Assembly: GCA_024399495.1 (NCBI GenBank)
Contig: JAKSNY010000004.1
Location: 62,001-126,000, forward strand
Direction of reading: 5' to 3'
From: Paludibacteraceae bacterium
GTDB lineage: Bacteria; Bacteroidota; Bacteroidia; Bacteroidales; Paludibacteraceae
Length of the DNA stretch: 64,000 nucleotides
Shown here: positions 36,707-44,123 of the stretch, piece after piece
How positions within the stretch are numbered: the first letter of the stretch is position 1
How the letters are laid out: the number at the start of each line of letters is the position of its first letter
Program-made: the position numbers and the translations under genes
The notes under the pieces: model-generated
What the model was told of the DNA's origin: nothing
Database searches by the model: none
What the model saw: only the letters and a program-made list of their open reading frames with translations

Positions 36707-37296
36707 TTAATATAAAAATCAAGCATTTTTCTGCCACACAACCAACCTTCCAAGTGATTCCCTATGGACACAGCCCCAACCCCTGACGGTGTACCTGTAA
36801 AAAGTATGTCGCCAATCTTTATTGTATAAAAACGGCTTATATATGAAATTATTTTATCCACACTGAAAATCATATCTTTTGTATTGCCACTCTGTACTGT
36901 CTTGCCATCGATGTCAAGCCTAAAATCCAAATTCTGCACATCGCCGCCCAAATCAGTCAGCGGAATAAATTTGCTTATGGGGGCGGAGCAGTCAAATCCC
37001 TTACATAAATCCCAAGGCTCACCGCTACTGCAAGCCTCCATCTGCATATCGCGTGCAGTAAAATCTATACCTAACCCCACCTCTGCATAATAACGGTTTG
37101 CAAATTTCTCCGCAATACCCTTGCCCAGACGGTTAATCCTTATGGTGACCTCCACCTCATACTCAAGACTCTCTGTAAAGTCAGGAATATACACAGGCTT
37201 ATTGTCCTTAAGCAGAGCGGTCTCTGGTTTAAGGAATATGGTAGGGCACGCAAGGGCACTGCTACCGTAATTGTTATCTATACAAATTATTTTCAA
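36703..37296 (-). CDS. Fumarylacetoacetate-hydrolase family protein
   Basis: A 197-residue FAH-fold protein, the short FAHD1-like type that acts on small beta-keto acids (acylpyruvate hydrolase or oxaloacetate decarboxylase activity in characterised members). Seen here: metal-ligand Glu in LEYEVEVTIRINR, GIDFTARDMQ, and the C-terminal FTGTPSGVGAVSIGNHLEG. Its substrate is unknown. It is the first gene of a unit with porU, an association also seen in other Bacteroidales. Confidence 0.88.
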   Translation of the reverse strand: MKIICIDNNYGSSALACPTIFLKPETALLKDNKPVYIPDFTESLEYEVEVTIRINRLGKGIAEKFANRYYAEVGLGIDFTARDMQMEACSSGEPWDLCKGFDCSAPISKFIPLTDLGGDVQNLDFRLDIDGKTVQSGNTKDMIFSVDKIISYISRFYTIKIGDILFTGTPSGVGAVSIGNHLEGWLCGRKMLDFYIK

Positions 37297-37333
37297 TAAT
37301 TGAAAGTTGAAAATTGAAAGTTGAAAGTTATTT
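37297..37333. repeat. TTGAAAGTTG tract between divergent genes
   Basis: Tandem TTGAAAGTTGAAAATTGAAAG units in the 98-base divergent gap. A TTG here could open the CotH-protein frame, but the ATG at 37395 is preferred. Confidence 0.8.
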
Positions 37334-37394
37334 TTTTGCTTGCAAATTTAATATTTTTATATTAACTTTACAAAAATTTTATTTTTCAAGCCCT

Positions 37395-39221
37395 ATGAGA
37401 AAATTTACTTCTTTTCTGTTTTTACTATTAGTGTCATTGTGCTGTTTTTCCGCTTTAGCGGTGGATATTCCTAAAGGAACATCCTATTATATAGCAGGAG
37501 ACGGTAATGCACATGAGAACTGGTGTTGCGGGTTTTATTGGAATCCTGCAGGTTGCAAACTTACAGATGACGGAATTTATGAGACTACGTTGAGTGCTGG
37601 AACATACTCTTTTAAAATAACAAAAGGCTCATGGAGTGTTGATTGGGGTTATGAGTCATTTAATTCGTCGCAATCAACGGTGAACTGTTATCCGGAGTTA
37701 AATAATGGTAATGTCATGTTTACATTGGATAAGGCATCAAAGATTATTATATCATTCTCAGAGAACAATGGTATAATAGTGACAGAAGGCACTGCACCAA
37801 CTCCTGTTACGTGTAATCCTTCATCGGGTACACTACCTGTAATGTATCTTAATACAGATTCGGGTAAAGAGATTACAGATGATGAGAATTATGTGCCTGC
37901 CACAGTCTATATTGACGCACTGGGAATAGAGGGATATGAGTCTTTAGGTACAAAAGAGGAGCCGCTTGTTGCACAGACAAAGGGTAGAGGCAACTATACG
38001 TGGACTGGTTTTGATAAGAAGCCGTACGCACTTAAATTTGATAAGAAACAAACGCCTCTTGGGCTTACAAAGGATAAGAGCTTTACACTTTTAGCACACG
38101 CTGATGATGAAGATGCGTTTTTGCGTAATACTCTTGGATTTGCACTGAGCCGTGCTATGGGGCTTGCTTATACACCAGGGCAAGAACCGTTTGAATTATT
38201 TATTAACGGGGTCTATAGGGGAATTTATTTCCTGACAGACAAAATTAAGGTTAGTTCAAACAGGGTGCAGGTAACAGAACAGGAAGATGGTGAGACAGAC
38301 CCGTCGCTTGTTACAGGCGGCTGGCTTCTTGAGATAGATAACTACGATGAAGATGAGAGCGTGCAGTTCAGAATGGAGGAGAAAGATGGTGATATATTAC
38401 GTGTAACAAGTAAATCTCCTGAGGTTATGTCTAAAGTGCAGTACGATTATATGTGGAACTACCTCTTTAACACCAATAAGACTATACAGCAGAGGGGTGA
38501 TTTTGAAAAATATATAGATTTGGAGTCTCTTGTAAACTTTTATATAGTGCAGGAGGTTATAGGTAATCATGAGTCTTTCCACGGCAGTTGCTATATGCAT
38601 AAAGAGAGGGGCTCTAATACAAAACTTGAGTTTGGACCTGTATGGGATTTCGGCTCATCGCTACATCGGACTCCAGGTTGGCATATATACGATATACCGC
38701 CTTGGGGTGATATATGGATAGATGATTTGGCTAAGTACAAATCTTTCCAAGACCAGTGTAAGAAACGCTGGAATGAGGTAGGTGGCAATCTGTATTCCGC
38801 AGTTAAGACAGAGGCAGATGCCTTTATAGATAAGATTAATTCCGCCGCTCAGTGTGACTGCAAAAAGTGGCCCGAATACGGGAATCGCGGACTATATGAT
38901 AAAAAGAGAGAGGTGCTGGATTATTTGTATGCAAGAATCCAATGGCTTAATACAGAGTGGGGAACGCCATCTATAGATGACAATATAAGCAGTAATGGAG
39001 TTGATATATCAGTATATCCAACATTTACTACAGGAGTTATAAATATAGATGGGGCAGAGTCTCTTGCAGAAATCATAGTGACAGATATGAACGGAAAACT
39101 TGTGAGAACTCTTAATCCTGCTGAGTCTTCTTGGAATCTGAATGTAGATAAGGGGTTGTATATTATAAAGGCTAAAGATGTGGACGGTAGTGCTCACACA
39201 TCTAAGATAACAGTCCATTAA
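37395..39221 (+). CDS. CotH-kinase-family protein with type IX sorting tail
   Basis: A 608-residue exported protein. Order: signal peptide (about 1-22), an N-terminal starch-binding-like beta domain (SYYIAGDGNAHENWCCGFYW, about 25-115), a CotH kinase domain (about 130-460) with KGRGNYTW near 196 and FGPVWDFGSS near 417, and a C-terminal type IX sorting domain (about 535-608, VYPTFTTGVINIDG ... GLYIIKAKDV). CotH kinases are atypical protein kinases; in Bacteroidota they may act on surface proteins or glycans. The tail predicts export by the PorU/PorV system encoded just upstream on the other strand. ATG at 37395 is chosen because it precedes a good signal peptide. Confidence 0.92.
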   Translation: MRKFTSFLFLLLVSLCCFSALAVDIPKGTSYYIAGDGNAHENWCCGFYWNPAGCKLTDDGIYETTLSAGTYSFKITKGSWSVDWGYESFNSSQSTVNCYPELNNGNVMFTLDKASKIIISFSENNGIIVTEGTAPTPVTCNPSSGTLPVMYLNTDSGKEITDDENYVPATVYIDALGIEGYESLGTKEEPLVAQTKGRGNYTWTGFDKKPYALKFDKKQTPLGLTKDKSFTLLAHADDEDAFLRNTLGFALSRAMGLAYTPGQEPFELFINGVYRGIYFLTDKIKVSSNRVQVTEQEDGETDPSLVTGGWLLEIDNYDEDESVQFRMEEKDGDILRVTSKSPEVMSKVQYDYMWNYLFNTNKTIQQRGDFEKYIDLESLVNFYIVQEVIGNHESFHGSCYMHKERGSNTKLEFGPVWDFGSSLHRTPGWHIYDIPPWGDIWIDDLAKYKSFQDQCKKRWNEVGGNLYSAVKTEADAFIDKINSAAQCDCKKWPEYGNRGLYDKKREVLDYLYARIQWLNTEWGTPSIDDNISSNGVDISVYPTFTTGVINIDGAESLAEIIVTDMNGKLVRTLNPAESSWNLNVDKGLYIIKAKDVDGSAHTSKITVH

Positions 39222-42200
39222 ACCTTTATAACTTCCAGATTCTCAAAATAGTAAATGTAGCCGGTTATATTATTGTAGCCGGCTTCTTTATATAGAGCCA
39301 TATAGTTCTGTACCTGTGATATGTGCTTCTTTTCTTTTGCCTCACCAAACTTGTAATCCACTATGGTAACTTCCCCTTCAGACCCGATGATAACCCTGTC
39401 TGGTCTCCACGTGTGATGATTCTTAATTATGCTGCGTTCAGAGAGAATGCGGTTTTCTGTATTAAACCACTCTCTTACGGCAGGGTTTAGAATATATGAG
39501 GTTAGGTCTTCTTTTAGTTCTTTCTGCTGTTCTTCTGTAATATAACCATGGTCTGCCATGTCTTGCAGCACAGGTGCCAAATCATCAATAGTCTTAATAT
39601 GTTCCATTACCCGATGCATACGGCTACCACGCTCTATCTCAGGCGTTATGGCATCATCAGAACGCAATTTAAAGTGTTGCAGTTTCTCAATGGGGGAAAT
39701 GTCAGTTGATAATTGAAAATTGACTGCGGAGCTGACCGAAGGTAAAATTGAAAATTGAAAATTATCGGTGGGCTGCGAAGCTGACTGAAGGTAAAGTGGA
39801 CTGTTTCCATTTTCAATTTTGCATTTTCCACTTTCAATTTTTTGCATGCTTGCATGCAAAAGCGGCAGCGTGCTTTTGAATGTCTTGTTCTCCGCATCTT
39901 TCATCGGGTCTGTTTTGGTGGTCTGGCAATAGCCTATAAGCACCTCTTTGGCACGCGTAAAAGATACGTATAGGGCATTTATATTGTCAATGTATAGTTT
40001 CAGGGTCTCATCGTAGTACTGTTCACGGAAAATAGTATCTTTCAGCGTGTCGGAAAACTCTATAGGCACGCATTTAAGTTCCTCATACAGCGGGTTGCCG
40101 TCCGGAATCTGCTCCCACAGAATATCCCTATGCAGAGAATTTGTAAAACTCCAATTCAGCAGCGGCATAATAACCACCTTGTATGACAAACCTTTAGACT
40201 TATGCAGTGTGGTTATTGTAACCGCATCCGCCTCAGAGGCTGTAGTAAGGTTGGCGGAATCCTTTATCTCTTTCCACCACTCTAAAAATGAGTGAATATC
40301 AGAGCCGTTACGTGATATATAGTCCATCACCAAATCCTTAAAGGCACTAAGATACGGCTTTGCATCGTTGTCGTCATTATATCCCGATGTGTAGATTATC
40401 TGCTCCACAATCTCATACAGAGGCAGTTTGGATAGTGATTCCAAATCAATCTCCTGACCGGCGTATATTATATTTTCAACTAAAAAGTTGTTTACAGGGT
40501 TATTCCTGTCAATAATATATCTGAGTATCGCCGTTATATCCTGTACAGCATTACACGATGCCACCTTCAGAGCCTCCTCCGATATAACCTTAACCCCTTT
40601 ATCAAGCAAATATTCAGCCACAGCGTCCGCCTCACGGTTCTTGCGTACAAGTATGCCTATATCGCTGTATTTGTAGCCGTTGGATAGTAACATCTCTATA
40701 TCGGCGTACATCTTGTCAAAAGCGGCAAGTTTGGCGTCACTGCCACGCTCATTTTCTATAAACTCAATGTTTACATAACCTTTTCCACGTAGGCTTTCAT
40801 CGGGTAATTTCTGCACTATATCCTTATAGGCATCTGTAATAGTGGTATTATCAGCTCTTCCAGATTGCTTGCAATAGTAGTCCTGAAGCTTCTCCGCCAT
40901 AGCCTTAAACAAGGTGTTGTTAAACTCTACTATATTGCCAAGACTACGGTGATTCACATCAAGGGTCTTAGGTTCAGCAAATGCCTTAAACTGTTCGTCT
41001 TCAAGTATCTCCTTGCCAAGAATAGACCAGTCTGAATCACGGAAACGGTAAATGCTCTGTTTTACATCACCCACTATAAGGTTATCGAATCCCTCGCTTA
41101 AACTATTGCTTATCAGTGGCTTAAAATTATCCCATTGTATATGTGACGTATCTTGAAACTCATCTATAAGAAAATTATCTATATAGGTGCCTGTTTTCTC
41201 ATATATAAAAGGTGTGTCGCTTCCGTCTATTATTCTCTTTATAAACTCACCAGAACGGCTTAGCAGTTGGGTGTTTTCTCCCTTTACATTGCTATTAACC
41301 TCATTTTCAATAAGTTTAAATAATCTAAAGTATTTGATGTTGTGTAAAATAACATTGCAAGTATTAAACGTGCGGCGGTTGCTCTCCACAAAGTCTATAA
41401 AATCGGTGATGCGGTGATTCGGTGATGATTCACTCCTAAACTCCTTAACTCCTTCACTCCTAAACTTTAATATCGTGGGGTTTAGGGTTGGCAGTGCATC
41501 TGTGTTGTTTATGGTGTCGTAGAGTGGCGTTAATGCACCACGTGGAAAATCGGCTTTTGTAAGCCCTTCGCTTTTAATGAGTTCTAAAACATGCTCTGCC
41601 TTGCTCTGTGCCTCTTCTAAAATGGATTTTCTTAATGTCTGCAACTCTTTGGCTTTACGGCGTATTGTGTCGTCATCGGGTAGTAGATGCTTAACCCTAT
41701 TATAGCGTTCCATAAAAATCTCCTTGCTTATACCCTCTATGCTCTCTATAATTTGTTGGAAATTTATTTTATCGCCATCAGCCTCTTCTATCTGCTCGCT
41801 AAACCAATCCATAAAAGGTGCGTATTTGCCTTCATCAAGGTGTACCATTATGTTGTTTATGGTATTTGAAATCACACGCTGCACATCTAACTCCACATTG
41901 TAATTGCTGTTTATGCCCAATTCTCTTACAAATGAGCGTATTATCTGCTGAAAAAACTTATCTATGGTGGTTACTCTGAAATAAGAATAGTTTTGCAGAA
42001 TGGCAATCAATAACTCCTTTGCCTTGCTTGGTTCCAACATTTTTCCAGCCACCATTACAGGCTTGTCGCTTTTTGAAATCTCATAAAGTTTACTTGTTAT
42101 CCTGCCTTTCATCTCATCTGTAGCCTTGTTGGTAAAGGTTACGGCAAGCACATTGCGGAACTTGTTTGGATTGCCGTCTTTGGTATTCATAAGCATACCT

Positions 42201-42271
42201 ATATACTGCTCTGTAAGCGTATATGTCTTGCCACTGCCGGCGGAGGCTCTGTAGATGTTAAGTTTCCCCAT
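39218..42271 (-). CDS. AddA-like UvrD helicase-nuclease with two in-frame repeat inserts
   Basis: A 1017-residue helicase of the RecB/AddA type. Walker A ASAGSGKTYT (9-18), the DEFQDTSHIQW motif II, KQSIYRFRDSDW, TTLHKSKGLSYKVV and a C-terminal RecB nuclease domain (VTIVDYKFGEAKEKKH). It processes double-strand breaks; its AddB partner is not in the window. Two stretches do not fit the family: residues about 269-290 and about 809-859 are encoded by intergenic-type repeats read in frame (for example GKCKIENGN and NFQLSTD segments). Both keep the frame, so the enzyme may still work. Confidence 0.9.
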   Translation of the reverse strand: MGKLNIYRASAGSGKTYTLTEQYIGMLMNTKDGNPNKFRNVLAVTFTNKATDEMKGRITSKLYEISKSDKPVMVAGKMLEPSKAKELLIAILQNYSYFRVTTIDKFFQQIIRSFVRELGINSNYNVELDVQRVISNTINNIMVHLDEGKYAPFMDWFSEQIEEADGDKINFQQIIESIEGISKEIFMERYNRVKHLLPDDDTIRRKAKELQTLRKSILEEAQSKAEHVLELIKSEGLTKADFPRGALTPLYDTINNTDALPTLNPTILKFRSEGVKEFRSESSPNHRITDFIDFVESNRRTFNTCNVILHNIKYFRLFKLIENEVNSNVKGENTQLLSRSGEFIKRIIDGSDTPFIYEKTGTYIDNFLIDEFQDTSHIQWDNFKPLISNSLSEGFDNLIVGDVKQSIYRFRDSDWSILGKEILEDEQFKAFAEPKTLDVNHRSLGNIVEFNNTLFKAMAEKLQDYYCKQSGRADNTTITDAYKDIVQKLPDESLRGKGYVNIEFIENERGSDAKLAAFDKMYADIEMLLSNGYKYSDIGILVRKNREADAVAEYLLDKGVKVISEEALKVASCNAVQDITAILRYIIDRNNPVNNFLVENIIYAGQEIDLESLSKLPLYEIVEQIIYTSGYNDDNDAKPYLSAFKDLVMDYISRNGSDIHSFLEWWKEIKDSANLTTASEADAVTITTLHKSKGLSYKVVIMPLLNWSFTNSLHRDILWEQIPDGNPLYEELKCVPIEFSDTLKDTIFREQYYDETLKLYIDNINALYVSFTRAKEVLIGYCQTTKTDPMKDAENKTFKSTLPLLHASMQKIESGKCKIENGNSPLYLQSASQPTDNFQFSILPSVSSAVNFQLSTDISPIEKLQHFKLRSDDAITPEIERGSRMHRVMEHIKTIDDLAPVLQDMADHGYITEEQQKELKEDLTSYILNPAVREWFNTENRILSERSIIKNHHTWRPDRVIIGSEGEVTIVDYKFGEAKEKKHISQVQNYMALYKEAGYNNITGYIYYFENLEVIKV
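39697..39861. repeat. Intergenic repeat in frame inside the AddA-like gene
   Basis: Sequence of the same kind as the gaps elsewhere: GATAATTGAAAATTGACTGCG, GAGCTGACCGAAGGTAAAATT (twice, degenerate), TTTTCAATTTTGCATTTTCC, ending with the palindrome TTTTGCATGC-TT-GCATGCAAAA. The closest relative is at 23765-23800. About 50 codons are read through it without a stop. Confidence 0.85.
41405..41462. repeat. Second in-frame repeat tract in the AddA-like gene
   Basis: CGGTGATGCGGTGATTCGGTG and then CACTCCTAAACTCCTTAACTC-type units, read in frame as about 20 residues (FRSEGVKEFRSE ...). The first part resembles the tract in the YebC-pheT gap. Confidence 0.75.
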
Positions 42272-42434
42272 CTTAATTCCCCGATGTTTTTAGACTACAA
42301 ACTTACAAAAAAATCTGCAAAATTCAATTACTAAACCAAAAACATTCCGTTTTTGAAAAATACTTATTTGTGAAAGTGTGTGCAAGCCCCAATTCAAAAA
42401 ATGTATTTTTTTCAAAAAAATGTTCCATATTTTT

Positions 42435-42465
42435 TTTGTTTTTTGCTCGGTTTGCACTATCTTTG
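42435..42465 (+). promoter_or_regulatory. Promoter of the fimbrillin-like operon
   Basis: TTTG at 42435-42438, 19-base spacer, TATCTTTG at 42458-42465. Directly upstream is a CAAAAAATGTTCCATATTTT tract also found at 47245. It implies a leader of about 560 bases before the first ATG at 43037. Confidence 0.7.
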
Positions 42466-42500
42466 TTGCTATATGGTAAGAAAACAATGCTAAGACATAA

Positions 42501-42570
42501 AAGCCGCTTGCGGCTTAAATATAAAGGTAGGTAGAAATTACCCTCCCCGAGTGCATCGGGGGGGGTAATT
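42501..42570 (+). promoter_or_regulatory. Two hairpins in the long leader
   Basis: Hairpin 1: AAGCCGC-TT-GCGGCTT (42501-42516). Hairpin 2: 15-bp arms AATTACCCTCCCCGA / TCGGGGGGGGTAATT with loop GTGCA and one mismatch (42536-42570). Neither has a T-run, so they may be structural or regulatory elements in place of terminators. Confidence 0.55.
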
Positions 42571-42593
42571 TGCTTATATTCAATGAGTTATGA

Positions 42594-42872
42594 TTTAGTA
42601 ATGAGCATTGTTTCTTGCTGGGTGCTCGCCGAGAACCCTTCAAAACGCCAAACTTGCTTACGCCGTGTTCGTCGTGGCTCGGCATAATCCAAACAGGTTT
42701 GGCTTCTGCACTCGCAACTCCTCACCGTGTTGCGGTGCTCCAAGTGGGAGGCGTTTTGCTGACGCCATGCTCGTCACGACTCAGCATAATCCAAGTAAAC
42801 TTGGCTTCTGCTTTCGCTGTTCCTCGCAGTGGTGCGGGGCTCGCAATGCAATTCACAATGCTCATTACTAAA
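42594..42872. mobile_element. MITE-like element with 18-bp perfect terminal inverted repeats
   Basis: A 279-bp segment bounded by TTTAGTAATGAGCATTGT at 42594-42611 and its exact reverse complement at 42855-42872. Inside are two direct degenerate copies of about 65 bases (from about 42661 and about 42762) containing GCATAATCCAA(A/G), a small palindrome, and TTGGCTTCTGC. It has no transposase or coding capacity I can support, and no clear target duplication. Confidence 0.7.
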
Positions 42873-43036
42873 AACAACAGTTAACGCATCACCGAATTAA
42901 CGTGCAAGCCGAACACAGACAAACTTGTTTGTATGTTGAGGCGAAGCCGTTAATCACGAGCAAAGCGAGTAATCACCGATATAGAAAACGAGATTAACTA
43001 ACATATTAATTAACTTTTAACTTTCAACTTTCAACT
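42873..43036 (+). other. Rest of the leader: short repeats, no gene
   Basis: Contains ACAAACTTGTTTGT (palindrome, about 42922), ATCACGAGCAAAGCGAGTAATC and TTAACTTTTAACTTTCAACTT tracts up to the small ATG at 43037. No coding region is supported. Confidence 0.6.
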
Positions 43037-43159
43037 ATGAAAAAGATTTATTCCGCTCCCAAGATGGAGCAAGTAAAAATGGAGGCAGAGACATCTGTGA
43101 TGTTGGCAGGGTCTGGTGTAAACGATGCAAACCTTGGTAGTTATGATACCAGGTGGTAA
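43037..43159 (+). CDS. Small Bacteroidales peptide (40 aa), function unknown
   Basis: A 40-residue frame with a proper start after a tract of TTTCAACT and a TAA stop. The N-terminus MKKIYSAPKMEQVKMEAET matches a pattern I recognise from many tiny Bacteroidales proteins (M-K-K-x-Y-x-x-P-x-[MI]-E-x-V), followed by VMLAGSG and a short variable tail (NDANLGSYDTRW). No function is known to me. It is the first gene of the unit with two fimbrillin-like lipoproteins, 35 bases upstream of the first. The LAGSG segment looks like a processing site, but this is inference. Confidence 0.7.
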   Translation: MKKIYSAPKMEQVKMEAETSVMLAGSGVNDANLGSYDTRW

Positions 43160-43194
43160 TTAAAGAGAGTAACAGATTAAAAAATTAAAAGACA

Positions 43195-44085
43195 ATGAAA
43201 AGAGTTACATTTTTAGCAATGTTGTTAGCACTTGTGGTGCTGATAGGTTGCAAAAAGGAGACCAACGCATCTGACCCTGAACAACCTGCCAAAAAGGTTC
43301 CTATGACCTTTTACGCATATCCGCAGGGTGGTGAGCGTACAGGTTTTGATGTAGATGGCAGAACATCTATTTGGACAGAAGGTGATATTATAAAGATATT
43401 CTCATCATCTGATGCAGAGGGTAGTGAGTTCATACTATCAGAGGGTGCTGGTACAAACTATGGTGTGTTTGAGGGCGAGTTGGTGAAATCAGCCAATTAT
43501 GCGGCTGCATATCCTGCAAACCTTGCAAGCAGCACAGACGGCAGTACCATAATATTTAATCTGCCAGGTACCCAAGAGTATGTGCCAAACAGTTACGCAC
43601 CCAACACGGTGCCAGTGGTGTCATACACAACAGACAACCACCTCTACTTTGACAACACCACAGGACTTATGCGTATAGGCATTAAGACCACAGAGGCTGT
43701 AACAGTAACCAAGATGGTTCTTGCAGACAAGATTAGTACCGCAAAACTCTGGGGTACATTCAGTATCACAGCCCTGGCATCACAGGGACTTGATTATGAA
43801 TCTGGCGGAGATAACACCCTTACAATGAATTTGGGCGATGGTGTGGAACTTAACTCAGAAGATTACACCTATTTTTTCTTCTGTCTGCCAGTTGGAGCAC
43901 TTGAAGAGGGCTTCACATTGGATATGGAGTCAGCGGACGGCAAACTTGCAAAGATAGACTATACAGGAGCAGAAGTGGCTACAGAGCTTAATGTGGGCAA
44001 ACCATACAACGCGGAAGGCGTGGATTTCAAGACCCCTGTAAGCGTGCTTGACAATATGCCAAAGGAGGACGGAGCGTGGGAGTGA
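43195..44085 (+). CDS. Fimbrillin-like lipoprotein
   Basis: A 296-residue lipoprotein: signal peptide with lipobox LIGC (Cys19), then a fimbrillin fold (WTEGDIIKIFSSSDAEG near 65 and YAAAYPAN near 105, both typical of Bacteroidales fimbrillin/Mfa-like proteins). Such proteins build surface fimbriae after removal of an N-terminal segment by an Arg/Lys protease, or sit on the surface as lipoproteins. The gene is 38 bases upstream of a paralogous second one. Confidence 0.8.
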   Translation: MKRVTFLAMLLALVVLIGCKKETNASDPEQPAKKVPMTFYAYPQGGERTGFDVDGRTSIWTEGDIIKIFSSSDAEGSEFILSEGAGTNYGVFEGELVKSANYAAAYPANLASSTDGSTIIFNLPGTQEYVPNSYAPNTVPVVSYTTDNHLYFDNTTGLMRIGIKTTEAVTVTKMVLADKISTAKLWGTFSITALASQGLDYESGGDNTLTMNLGDGVELNSEDYTYFFFCLPVGALEEGFTLDMESADGKLAKIDYTGAEVATELNVGKPYNAEGVDFKTPVSVLDNMPKEDGAWE

Positions 44086-44123
44086 AACTTAATTAAAGAA
44101 TAAAACAGTAAAAACATAAAGCA

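Noticed and set aside
37314-37394. TTG start of the CotH protein in a repeat tract
   Set aside because: The ATG at 37395 is followed at once by a typical signal peptide; the 27 extra residues would be repeat-derived.
42594-42872. Small protein-coding frames in the MITE-like element
   Set aside because: Frames of 87-89 codons cross the repeats but are Cys/Arg-rich, lack a ribosome-binding context and vary between the internal copies.
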